NCBI GenBank assembly: GCA_049322515.1
Contig: JBMOQW010000012.1
Span: forward strand, 1-64,000
Origin: Parasulfuritortus sp049322515
GTDB taxonomy: Bacteria; Pseudomonadota; Gammaproteobacteria; Burkholderiales; Thiobacillaceae
Length of the DNA stretch: 64,000 nucleotides
Direction: 5' to 3'
Below, in pieces: positions 55,067 to 63,064 of the stretch. Below the pieces are notes generated by a model. It was not told the origin of the DNA and did not search any database. It worked only from the letters and a program-made list of their open reading frames with translations. A program made the position numbers and the translations under genes. Position 1 is the first letter of the stretch, and every line of letters begins with the position of its first letter.

Positions 55067-55372
55067 TTACCAGCTGGCCTTGACGACGCCGGGAATGTCG
55101 CCGTTCATGGCGAGTTCGCGGATCTTGTTCCGGCACAGGCCGAACTTGCGGAATACGCCACGCGGACGACCGGTCAGCGCGCAACGGTTGCGCAGGCGGG
55201 CCGGGCTGGCGTTACGGGGCAGCGCCATATACTTCAGGCGGGCCTCCATGCGCTCTTCTTCGCTCTTGCCCTGATCGGCCATGATGGCTTTCAGTGCTTC
55301 GCGCTTGGCGGCAAATTTCTTTACCGTGTCCCGACGCTTGGCTTCGCGATTGATCAATGCTTTCTTGGCCAT
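55067..55372 (-). CDS. rpsN: 30S ribosomal protein S14 (long, zinc-less form)
   Basis: 101 aa, the long C-minus type: the short zinc-ribbon form's CXXC pairs are absent. Signatures are AKRRDTVKKFAAKREALK, ALPRNASPARLRNRCALTGR and GVFRKFGLCRNKIRE. It mixes with a C+ S4 and L36 in the same cluster, so zinc use is protein-specific. Confidence 0.98.
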   Translation of the reverse strand: MAKKALINREAKRRDTVKKFAAKREALKAIMADQGKSEEERMEARLKYMALPRNASPARLRNRCALTGRPRGVFRKFGLCRNKIRELAMNGDIPGVVKASW

Positions 55373-55379
55373 ATCGAAC

Positions 55380-55919
55380 TCAATTCTTGAACGGGAACTT
55401 GAAGGCGGCGAGCAGGGCCTTCGCCTCCGCGTCCGTCTTGGCGGTGGTGGTGATGGTGATGTTCATGCCGCGCAACGCGTCGATCTTGTCGTACTCGATC
55501 TCGGGGAACATGATCTGTTCCTTGACGCCCATGTTGTAGTTGCCCCGGCCATCGAACCCCTTGCCACCGATACCGCGGAAGTCGCGAATACGGGGGATGG
55601 CAACCGTAACCAGCCGATCCAGGAACTCGTACATACGCTCCTTGCGCAGGGTCACCTTGCAGCCGATCGGATAATCATCACGGATCTTGAAGCCGGCGAT
55701 CGACTTGCGCGCGACCGTGACGACCGGTTTCTGGCCGGCGATCTTGGTCATGTCACCCACCGCATGCTCCAGCACCTTCTTGTCGCCAACCGCCTCGCCC
55801 ACCCCCATGTTCAGGGTGATTTTCTCGATGCGCGGGACTTCCATGATCGACTTGTAGCCGAACTGCTTAAGCAGCGCCGGCGCCACATTGTCTTTGTAGA
55901 ACGCTTTCAGACGGGCCAT
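55380..55919 (-). CDS. rplE: 50S ribosomal protein L5
   Basis: 179 aa 5S rRNA binder of the central protuberance. Signatures are IEKITLNMGVGEAVGDKK, GQKPVVTVARKSIAGFKIR, GFDGRGNYNMGVKEQIMFPE and GMNITITTTAKTDAEA. It lies 8 bases after rplX. The S8 repressor site known in Escherichia coli would be near its start; I did not identify it here. Confidence 0.98.
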   Translation of the reverse strand: MARLKAFYKDNVAPALLKQFGYKSIMEVPRIEKITLNMGVGEAVGDKKVLEHAVGDMTKIAGQKPVVTVARKSIAGFKIRDDYPIGCKVTLRKERMYEFLDRLVTVAIPRIRDFRGIGGKGFDGRGNYNMGVKEQIMFPEIEYDKIDALRGMNITITTTAKTDAEAKALLAAFKFPFKN

Positions 55920-55927
55920 GACTTACC

Positions 55928-56242
55928 TCATGCATCCAGGACTTCGCCGTTGGACTTGTAGAAACGCACCTTGCGTCCGTCCTCCAGCACTTTGATACCC
56001 ACGCGATCACCCTTGCCCGTGGCCGGGTTGAAAAGGGCCACGTTGGAGATGTCGATGGGCATGTCCTTGTCCATGAAACCACCGGTCACGCCACGCATCG
56101 GATTCGGCTTGACCGCACGCTTGACGCGGTTGACCCCTTCGACCACCAGTTTGTCGTCGAGCACATTCAGCACAGTGCCGCGCTTGCCCTTGTCCTTGCC
56201 AGTCAGGACCACGACCTCATCGCCTCGGCGAATCTTGTTCAT
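55928..56242 (-). CDS. rplX: 50S ribosomal protein L24
   Basis: 104 aa early-assembly protein. KOW motif near the N-terminus: IRRGDEVVVLTGKDKGKRG. The middle KRAVKPNPMRGVTGGF and C-terminal RKVRFYKSNGEVLDA are typical. It lies 10 bases after rplN. Confidence 0.98.
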   Translation of the reverse strand: MNKIRRGDEVVVLTGKDKGKRGTVLNVLDDKLVVEGVNRVKRAVKPNPMRGVTGGFMDKDMPIDISNVALFNPATGKGDRVGIKVLEDGRKVRFYKSNGEVLDA

Positions 56243-56252
56243 CGTCGTCTCC

Positions 56253-56621
56253 TTACAGAACTTCAGGCGCCAGGGAAACGATCTTCATGAATCGTTCCGT
56301 ACGCAGCTCGCGGGTGACCGGCCCGAAGATCCGGGTACCAATCGGCTCGAGCTTGTTATTCAGCAACACGGCGGCATTGCCGTCGAACTTGACCAGGGAA
56401 CCGTCGGGACGACGCACGCCCTTGGCGGTACGCACCACCACGGCGTTGTACACGTCGCCCTTTTTCACACGGCCACGCGGGGCGGCATCCTTGATGCTCA
56501 CCTTGATGATGTCGCCAATACTGGCGTAGCGACGCTTCGAGCCACCCAACACCTTGATGCACATGACGGAGCGCGCACCCGTGTTGTCAGCCACGTCGAG
56601 CATGGACTGCATCTGAATCAT
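56253..56621 (-). CDS. rplN: 50S ribosomal protein L14
   Basis: 122 aa protein of the subunit interface. Start MIQMQSMLDVADNTGAR is universal, which places the ATG at 56621; the longer open frame upstream is not coding. It is the first gene of the spc operon. The 153-base gap before it holds the merged promoter/terminator and a second hairpin. Confidence 0.98.
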   Translation of the reverse strand: MIQMQSMLDVADNTGARSVMCIKVLGGSKRRYASIGDIIKVSIKDAAPRGRVKKGDVYNAVVVRTAKGVRRPDGSLVKFDGNAAVLLNNKLEPIGTRIFGPVTRELRTERFMKIVSLAPEVL

Positions 56622-56703
56622 GATCTTTTCTCCAACTTGCCCTTCCGCTCTCACGACCGGACAGTTTTGGATCCCGAAGGGTTGATGCCCAAAATGGGCG
56701 GGT

Positions 56704-56731
56704 AAAAAGGCCGCAGATGATATCCGCGGCC
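56704..56731 (-). terminator. Intrinsic terminator after rpsQ, merged with a promoter
   Basis: On the minus strand GGCCGCGGA (56731-56723) pairs with TCTGCGGCC (56717-56709), nine pairs with one G-U, around loop TATCA, then TTTTT (56708-56704). The hairpin is placed to end S10-operon transcripts. The loop and the next T form the -10 of the overlapping promoter. Confidence 0.82.
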
Positions 56732-56745
56732 TCACTGCATTGCAA
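56717..56745 (-). promoter_or_regulatory. Promoter of the spc operon, overlapping the terminator
   Basis: Minus strand TTGCAA (56745-56740), a 17-bp spacer and TATCAT (56722-56717). A start about 7 bases downstream would fall in the 3' arm of the terminator stem, so transcripts from here cannot form the hairpin. The leader to rplN is about 90 bases. Confidence 0.6.
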
Positions 56746-56748
56746 GCA

Positions 56749-56773
56749 TTATTTGCGCTAATCGCGCAAATAA
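56749..56773. other. Perfect 10-bp inverted repeat just after rpsQ
   Basis: TTATTTGCGC, 5-base loop, GCGCAAATAA, one base after the rpsQ stop and 3 bases before the -35 of the spc promoter. It is AT-rich on the outside and not followed by a T-run. It could be an mRNA-end stabiliser or a protein site acting on the adjacent promoter. Confidence 0.6.
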
Positions 56774-56774
56774 G

Positions 56775-57047
56775 TTAGATGACCTTGGCCTGCTCCACGA
56801 CGCGCACCACTTTCCAGGACTTGGTCTTGGACAGTGGGCGACTTTCCTCGATGAGCACGGTATCGCCGGACTTGCAGGCGTTGTTCTCATCATGGGCATG
56901 GTACTTCTTGGACAGGCGGATCACTTTGCCGTAGAGCGGGTGCTTGGCGCGGCGCTCGACCAGCACAGTGACGGTCTTGTCCATCTTGTCGCTGACGACC
57001 TTGCCGGTCAGGGAGCGGACGTTCTTGGTTTTTTCCTGTTCAGCCAT
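56775..57047 (-). CDS. rpsQ: 30S ribosomal protein S17
   Basis: 90 aa OB-fold early-assembly protein. Signatures are RSLTGKVVSDKMDKTVTVLV, HPLYGKVIRLSKKYHAHDE and GDTVLIEESRPLSKTKSW. It is the last gene of the S10 operon, 14 bases after rpmC, followed by hairpins and a terminator. Confidence 0.98.
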   Translation of the reverse strand: MAEQEKTKNVRSLTGKVVSDKMDKTVTVLVERRAKHPLYGKVIRLSKKYHAHDENNACKSGDTVLIEESRPLSKTKSWKVVRVVEQAKVI

Positions 57048-57061
57048 CTCTCTCTACCTTG

Positions 57062-57250
57062 TCAGTGGCCGGCCTGGCCCATGATCGTGCGAACCCGGGC
57101 AATGGCGCGACGGGTCTTGCGCAGTTCGTGGGTCTTGTTGGTCTGCTGGGTGGCAATCTGCATGCGCAGGCTGAACTGGGCGCGCAGAAGCTCCTTGAGC
57201 TCGTTCTGCAACTCGTCCTTGTTCTTGGTGCGAAGTTCACTGGCTTTCAT
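57062..57250 (-). CDS. rpmC: 50S ribosomal protein L29
   Basis: 62 aa helical protein at the tunnel exit. Sequence MKASELRTKNKDELQNELKE and KTRRAIARVRTIMGQ is typical. ATG 57250, one base after rplP, is preferred to a start 12 bases upstream. Confidence 0.97.
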   Translation of the reverse strand: MKASELRTKNKDELQNELKELLRAQFSLRMQIATQQTNKTHELRKTRRAIARVRTIMGQAGH

Positions 57251-57251
57251 G

Positions 57252-57668
57252 TCAAATCCCAATATGACGGGTGACGAACGTGGTCGGGATCGGCAGCTTG
57301 GCAGCCGCCAGGCGGAATGCCTCGCGCGCCAGGGCCTCGTCGACGCCGTCCATTTCGTAGAGCACCTTGCCGGGCTGGATCTCAGCGACCCAGTATTCGG
57401 GGTTGCCCTTACCGTTACCCATACGCACCTCGGCGGGCTTCTGGGATATCGGCTTATCCGGGAAGATGCGAATCCAGATGCGGCCGCCGCGCTTGATGTG
57501 ACGGGTCATGGCACGACGTGCAGCTTCGATCTGTCGCGCAGTCAGGCGGCCGCGGCCAATGGCCTTCAGGCCATATTCGCCAAAGCTCACCTTGGCGCCG
57601 CGCGTGGCCAGGCCGGTGTTACGGCCCTTCTGCTCTTTGCGGTATTTTCTGCGGGAAGGTTGCAGCAT
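57252..57668 (-). CDS. rplP: 50S ribosomal protein L16
   Basis: 138 aa protein that organises the A-site region of 23S rRNA. Signatures are MLQPSRRKYRKEQKGRNTG, EAARRAMTRHIKRGGRIWI and GKGNPEYWVAEIQPGKVL. It lies between rpsC and rpmC. Its Arg residue that YcfD-type oxygenases hydroxylate is in the usual MTRHIKR context. Confidence 0.98.
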   Translation of the reverse strand: MLQPSRRKYRKEQKGRNTGLATRGAKVSFGEYGLKAIGRGRLTARQIEAARRAMTRHIKRGGRIWIRIFPDKPISQKPAEVRMGNGKGNPEYWVAEIQPGKVLYEMDGVDEALAREAFRLAAAKLPIPTTFVTRHIGI

Positions 57669-57674
57669 GGCTAA

Positions 57675-58379
57675 TTACTCCTTTCCAGCCCGGTTCGACG
57701 GGCGGCGCGGACGTCGCTCCGGCTCGGGTGCGGCGACCGGCTTGTCGCCCTTGCCCAGGTTCTCACCCTTGTAGACCCAGACCTTGATGCCGATGACGCC
57801 ATAGGTGGTTTGCGCTTCGGCCAGACCGTAATCGATGTCGGCACGCAGGGTGTGCAGGGGCACGCGACCTTCGCGGTACCATTCGGTCCGGGCGATATCG
57901 GCGCCATTCAAGCGCCCCGAACTCATGATCTTGATGCCCTGGGCACCGAATCGCATGGCGCTCTGCATCGCGCGCTTCATGGCACGGCGGAACATGATCC
58001 GCTTCTCGAGCTGGGTGGCGATCGACTGGGCGATGATCTGGGCGTCGAGTTCCGGCTTGCGGATTTCTTCGATGTTCAGGGTCACCGGCACGGACATCAG
58101 ACTGGCCAGTTGCTTGCGCAGGTTCTCGATATCTTCGCCCTTCTTGCCGATCACGACCCCAGGACGGGCCGAGAACAGGGTGATCCGGGCATTCTTGGCC
58201 GGACGCTCGATCAGGATCCTGGAGAGCGATGCGTGCGCCAATTTCCTCTTCAAGAATTCGCGAACCTTGAGGTCCTCAGCCAGCATGCCGGAGAAGTGCT
58301 TGCTGTTGGCGTACCATTTCGAGCTCCAATTGCGGTTCACGCTCAGGCGGAAACCGGTCGGATGAATTTTCTGTCCCAT
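57675..58379 (-). CDS. rpsC: 30S ribosomal protein S3
   Basis: 234 aa. The N-terminal KH domain (ARPGVVIGKKGEDIENLRK) is part of the mRNA entry helicase; the C-terminal domain has FRRAMKRAMQSAMRFGAQG. A short Pro/Arg-rich tail ends the protein. It lies between rplV and rplP, 6-8 bases apart. Confidence 0.98.
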   Translation of the reverse strand: MGQKIHPTGFRLSVNRNWSSKWYANSKHFSGMLAEDLKVREFLKRKLAHASLSRILIERPAKNARITLFSARPGVVIGKKGEDIENLRKQLASLMSVPVTLNIEEIRKPELDAQIIAQSIATQLEKRIMFRRAMKRAMQSAMRFGAQGIKIMSSGRLNGADIARTEWYREGRVPLHTLRADIDYGLAEAQTTYGVIGIKVWVYKGENLGKGDKPVAAPEPERRPRRPSNRAGKE

Positions 58380-58387
58380 ACGCTACC

Positions 58388-58717
58388 TCAGTCGCCAACC
58401 GTCACGGTGATGTGACAGGTGGGTTTGTGGATACGGTTGCCGCGGCCCTTGGCGCGCGCGGTGAAGCGCTTCAAGGTCGGGCCTTCGTCGACGTAAATGC
58501 GCTTGACCGTCAGCTCGTCGATGTCCGCGCCTTCATTGTGCTCGGCGTTGGCAATCGCCGATTCGAGCACCTTGCGGATGACCACGGCCGCCTTGCGGGG
58601 CGTGAAGGACAGGATGTTGAGTGCGTTGTCTACCGGCTTGCCGCGCACCAGATCAGCCACCAAGCGGGCCTTCTGGGCGGACATGCGGGTACCGCGCAAA
58701 ATAGCGGAAACTTCCAT
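58388..58717 (-). CDS. rplV: 50S ribosomal protein L22
   Basis: 109 aa protein with a long beta hairpin lining the exit tunnel; mutations there give macrolide resistance. Signatures are SAQKARLVADLVRGKPVDNA, NAEHNEGADID and KRFTARAKGRGNRIHKPTC. It lies 9 bases after rpsS. Confidence 0.98.
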   Translation of the reverse strand: MEVSAILRGTRMSAQKARLVADLVRGKPVDNALNILSFTPRKAAVVIRKVLESAIANAEHNEGADIDELTVKRIYVDEGPTLKRFTARAKGRGNRIHKPTCHITVTVGD

Positions 58718-58726
58718 GCTTGGCTC

Positions 58727-59002
58727 CTACTTCTTGGCTTTCTTGTCGGCGGCGTGACCCTTGAAGGTACGAGTCAGGGAAAACTCGCCCAGCTTGTGGC
58801 CCACCATGTTTTCCGTGACGAACACGGGGATGTGCTGCTTGCCGTTGTGCACGGCAATGGTCAGCCCGATGAAATCCGGCAGAATCGTGGAGCGGCGCGA
58901 CCAGGTCTTGATCGGACGCTTGTCCGATCCGGCGCGCGCGGCTTCCACTTTCTTCAACAGATGACCGTCGATGAACGGACCCTTTTTAACAGAACGTGCC
59001 AT
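58727..59002 (-). CDS. rpsS: 30S ribosomal protein S19
   Basis: 91 aa head protein that contacts S13 and tRNA. Signatures are MARSVKKGPFIDGHLLKKVE, WSRRSTILPDFIGLTIAVHN and MVGHKLGEFSLTRTFKGH. It lies 13 bases after rplB. Confidence 0.99.
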   Translation of the reverse strand: MARSVKKGPFIDGHLLKKVEAARAGSDKRPIKTWSRRSTILPDFIGLTIAVHNGKQHIPVFVTENMVGHKLGEFSLTRTFKGHAADKKAKK

Positions 59003-59015
59003 ATCGACTTACCTC

Positions 59016-59840
59016 TTATTTCTGCCGACGCCGGACGATCATCGTGTCCGTGCGCTTGTTGCTGCGGGTACGGTAGCCCTTGGTGGGCTGACCCCACGGC
59101 GACACCGGGACACGTCCCTCGCCGGTCTTGCCCTCGCCACCGCCATGCGGGTGATCGATCGGGTTCATCGCGGTACCGCGGACGGTCGGACGGACACCGC
59201 GCCAACGCATCGCGCCGGCCTTGCCGATCGAACGCAGGTTGTGCTCACTGTTGCCAACCTCGCCCAGCGTGGCACGGCAGTCAATGTGGACCTTGCGGAT
59301 TTCACCGGAGCGCAGGCGCAGCTGGGCGTAGCTGCCCTCGCGCGCCAACAACTGCACGGAGGTTCCGGCCGAACGCGCCAGTTGGGCACCCTTGCCCGGC
59401 ATCATTTCGATGCAGTGGATCGTGGAACCGACCGGGATGTTGCGCAGCGGCAGGCAATTGCCCGGCTTGATCGGCGCTTCGGAACCGTTCATCAGCGTCA
59501 CACCGGCTTCGATGCCGCGCGGCGCGATGATGTAGCGGCGCTCGCCATCGGCATAGCACAACAGGGCGATGTGTGCGCTGCGGTTGGGATCGTATTCGAT
59601 CCGCTCAACCTTGGCCGGAATGCCGTCCTTGTTGCGCTTGAAGTCGATCAGCCGGTAATGCTGCTTGTGACCGCCGCCCTTGTGACGGGTGGTGATGTGG
59701 CCGTTGTTGTTGCGACCGGAACCCCGGTTCTGCTTTTCAACCAGGGCCGCCACGGGCTTGCCCTTGTGCAAGCCCGGAGTGACCACCTTGACGACCGAGC
59801 GACGGCCGTTGGAAGTGGGTTTGACTTTGATCAGGGCCAT
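59016..59840 (-). CDS. rplB: 50S ribosomal protein L2
   Basis: 274 aa, one of the most conserved large-subunit proteins, needed for subunit joining and peptidyl transfer. Signatures are RNNNGHITTRHKGGGHKQHY, NCLPLRNIPVGSTIH and the catalytic-centre region MNPIDHPHGGGEGKTGEG. It lies 3 bases after rplW. Confidence 0.99.
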   Translation of the reverse strand: MALIKVKPTSNGRRSVVKVVTPGLHKGKPVAALVEKQNRGSGRNNNGHITTRHKGGGHKQHYRLIDFKRNKDGIPAKVERIEYDPNRSAHIALLCYADGERRYIIAPRGIEAGVTLMNGSEAPIKPGNCLPLRNIPVGSTIHCIEMMPGKGAQLARSAGTSVQLLAREGSYAQLRLRSGEIRKVHIDCRATLGEVGNSEHNLRSIGKAGAMRWRGVRPTVRGTAMNPIDHPHGGGEGKTGEGRVPVSPWGQPTKGYRTRSNKRTDTMIVRRRQK

Positions 59841-59843
59841 GAC

Positions 59844-60155
59844 TTATTCCCCCGCCACGAAGTTGAGTTCCTGGCCAGGCTGCAGGCAGACATAGGCCTT
59901 CTTCCAGTTGTCGCGACGACCGATGAAACGACCGAAGCGCTTCTGCTTGCCCTTGACGTTGGCGACCTTGACATCCTTGACCTGGACCTTGAACAGCAGT
60001 TCGACGGCCGCCTTGATTTCAGGCTTGGTCGCATCGGTCGCGACACGGAAGGCGACTTGCTCGTTCTTGTCGGCCAGCATGGTGGATTTCTCGGAAATCA
60101 CCGGCGCCAGGATCACTTGGAGCAGACGGGTCTCGTTGAATTGGGCGGCGTTCAT
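59844..60155 (-). CDS. rplW: 50S ribosomal protein L23
   Basis: 103 aa tunnel-exit docking site for trigger factor and SRP. Signatures are LQVILAPVISEKSTMLADK, VAFRVATDATKPEIKAAVE and KRFGRFIGRRDNWKKAYV. ATG 60155 overlaps the rplD stop by four bases, which sets the start. Confidence 0.98.
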   Translation of the reverse strand: MNAAQFNETRLLQVILAPVISEKSTMLADKNEQVAFRVATDATKPEIKAAVELLFKVQVKDVKVANVKGKQKRFGRFIGRRDNWKKAYVCLQPGQELNFVAGE

Positions 60156-60775
60156 GCGTACATCTCCTCGAACGACTTCACCGCGTCTCGGGTCAGCAAC
60201 ACCTGATCGAAACGCACCAGGCTGACCGGATCGGCATGACGCGGCTCCAGCACCAGCACGTTGGCCAGATTGCGAGACGACAACCACAGGTTGTCATCCA
60301 CTTCCGGCGTGATGATCAGGACACGATTGTCGATCCCCATGTTCTTGACCTTGCCGGCCAGCATCTTGGTCTTCGGGGCCTCGACATTGATCCCCTCGAT
60401 CACGCGCAGGCGGCCATCGGCCACCAGCTTGGACAGGATGGCTGCCATGCCGGCACGGAACATCTTGCGGTTCACCTTCTGGGTGAAGTTCTCATCCGGC
60501 TTGTTCGGGAAGGCCCGACCACCACCACGCCGGATGTTGGTCGAGGTCATACCGGCACGGGCATTGCCGGTGCCCTTCTGGCGGAACGGCTTCTTTGTGG
60601 AGTGATGCACCTCGGCACGGGTCAGCTGAGCCCGATTGCCGCTCCGGCCATTGGCCTGGTAGGCCGTGATCAGCTGGTGCACCAGCGCTTCGTTGTATTC
60701 ACGCGCGAACAGGGTATCCGCGGCGCTCACGGCACCGGCATCCTGACCCTGGTCGTTAATCAGCTTGAGTTCCAT
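60152..60775 (-). CDS. rplD: 50S ribosomal protein L4
   Basis: 207 aa tunnel-wall protein; in Escherichia coli it also represses the S10 operon through the mRNA leader. Signatures are AREYNEALVHQLITAYQ, KPFRQKGTGNARAGMTSTN and MRGGGRAFPN-type RRGGGRAFPNKPDENF. It shares one base with the rplC stop and overlaps rplW by four. A leader hairpin lies upstream of rplC (61442-61463). Confidence 0.98.
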   Translation of the reverse strand: MELKLINDQGQDAGAVSAADTLFAREYNEALVHQLITAYQANGRSGNRAQLTRAEVHHSTKKPFRQKGTGNARAGMTSTNIRRGGGRAFPNKPDENFTQKVNRKMFRAGMAAILSKLVADGRLRVIEGINVEAPKTKMLAGKVKNMGIDNRVLIITPEVDDNLWLSSRNLANVLVLEPRHADPVSLVRFDQVLLTRDAVKSFEEMYA

Positions 60776-61419
60776 CAGACACCCCCTTTGACGGCCGGGC
60801 GCACCACCACGTCGCCCCCCTTGGGGCCCGGAACGGCGCCCTTGATCAGGAGCAATTGGCGCGCAGCATCGACGCGCACCACTTCCAGATTCTGGATGGT
60901 GCGATTGGCAGCGCCCATATGACCGGACATCCGCTTGCCAGGGAAAATGCGACCCGGATCCTGCGCTTGACCAATGGAGCCCGGCACGTTGTGCGAACGG
61001 GAGTTACCGTGCGTGGCACGCTGCGAGCCGAAGTTGTGGCGCTTGATGGTGCCCGCGAAGCCCTTACCCTGGGTCACACCTGAGACATCCACCATTTGAC
61101 CGACGGCAAAGATTTCCACTGACACGGCCGCAGCAGGCTGGTACTGACCGGCCACGTCCGTGCTGACACGGAACTCGGCCATCCCCCGACCGGCTTCGGT
61201 GCCGGCCTTGGCATAATGGCCGGCGAGCGGCTTGCTGACACGGCTCGCCTTGCGGGAGCCGTAGGCGATCTGGAGGGCGTCATAGCCATCCGTCTCGACC
61301 GTCTTGATCTGGGTGACGCGATTGTTCGACATGTCCAACACGGTCACCGGAATGGACGCACCATCCTCGGTGAAAATGCGGGTCATGCCGATCTTGCGAC
61401 CGACAAGGCCTAGAGTCAT
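60775..61419 (-). CDS. rplC: 50S ribosomal protein L3
   Basis: 214 aa early-assembly protein near the peptidyl transferase centre. Signatures are TLGLVGRKIGMTRIFTEDG, GVTQGKGFAGTIKRHNF and GNSRSHNVPGSIGQAQDPG with the Gln that PrmB methylates. AGGGA precedes the ATG. The 113-base gap behind rpsJ holds a merged promoter/terminator and a leader hairpin, so rplC, not rpsJ, appears to start the main S10 transcript. Confidence 0.98.
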   Translation of the reverse strand: MTLGLVGRKIGMTRIFTEDGASIPVTVLDMSNNRVTQIKTVETDGYDALQIAYGSRKASRVSKPLAGHYAKAGTEAGRGMAEFRVSTDVAGQYQPAAAVSVEIFAVGQMVDVSGVTQGKGFAGTIKRHNFGSQRATHGNSRSHNVPGSIGQAQDPGRIFPGKRMSGHMGAANRTIQNLEVVRVDAARQLLLIKGAVPGPKGGDVVVRPAVKGGV

Positions 61420-61441
61420 GTTCTAGTTCCCTATTCAAAGG

Positions 61442-61463
61442 CGCCGACTGCAATTGGTCGGCG
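61442..61463 (-). promoter_or_regulatory. Leader hairpin 22 bases before rplC
   Basis: A perfect 7-bp stem CGCCGAC / GTCGGCG around an 8-base loop, in the transcript leader of rplC. By position it could be a regulatory stem such as an L4-responsive element, but its sequence does not let me assign a ligand. Confidence 0.45.
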
Positions 61464-61483
61464 GTTGCACAAAACTTCGAAAA

Positions 61484-61509
61484 GCAAAGAGGCGGGATTA
61501 TACCCGCCT
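61484..61509 (-). terminator. Terminator-like hairpin after rpsJ, merged with a promoter
   Basis: On the minus strand AGGCGGG (61509-61503) pairs with CCCGCCT (61496-61490) around a 6-base loop that is exactly TATAAT, followed by the T-rich CTTTGCTTTTC. It lies 23 bases after the rpsJ stop. The T-run is interrupted by G and C, so termination may be partial. Confidence 0.65.
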
Positions 61510-61524
61510 TCAACTTCTTGTAAA
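61497..61524 (-). promoter_or_regulatory. Promoter for rplC and the S10 operon, with -10 in the hairpin loop
   Basis: Minus strand TTTACA (61524-61519), a 16-bp spacer and a perfect TATAAT (61502-61497). Transcription would start in or just after the 3' arm of the overlapping hairpin, giving a leader of about 70 bases to rplC. Confidence 0.7.
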
Positions 61525-61532
61525 GCCCTGAA

Positions 61533-61844
61533 TTACTGCAGCTTGATCTCGACGTCGACGCCAGCCGGTAGATCCAGTTTCATCAAGGCGTCTACGGTCT
61601 TGTCGGTCGGATCGACGATATCCATCAGTCGCTTGTGGGTGCGAATCTCCAGCTGGTCGCGCGAGGTCTTGTTGACGTGCGGCGAACGCAGGATGTCGAA
61701 ACGCTCGATGGCGGTGGGCAGGGGCACGGGGCCTTTGACCACGGCACCGGTACGCTTGGCGGTTTCAACGATCTCGAGGGCGGACTGGTCGATCAGCTTG
61801 TAATCGTAGCCCTTGAGGCGAATGCGGATTTTCTGGCTTTGCAT
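61533..61844 (-). CDS. rpsJ: 30S ribosomal protein S10 (NusE)
   Basis: 103 aa. It is both a 30S head protein and, with NusB, an antitermination factor. Signatures are IRIRLKGYDYKLIDQSALEI, VKGPVPLPTAIERFDILRSP and HVNKTSRDQLEIRTHKRL. It lies 14 bases after tuf and is separated from rplC by 113 bases, so it is grouped with the str operon. Confidence 0.99.
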   Translation of the reverse strand: MQSQKIRIRLKGYDYKLIDQSALEIVETAKRTGAVVKGPVPLPTAIERFDILRSPHVNKTSRDQLEIRTHKRLMDIVDPTDKTVDALMKLDLPAGVDVEIKLQ

Positions 61845-61858
61845 GATGTTCTTTCGAA

Positions 61859-63049
<1,191 letters not shown>

Positions 63050-63064
63050 GTCAGTGCGCCCTTA

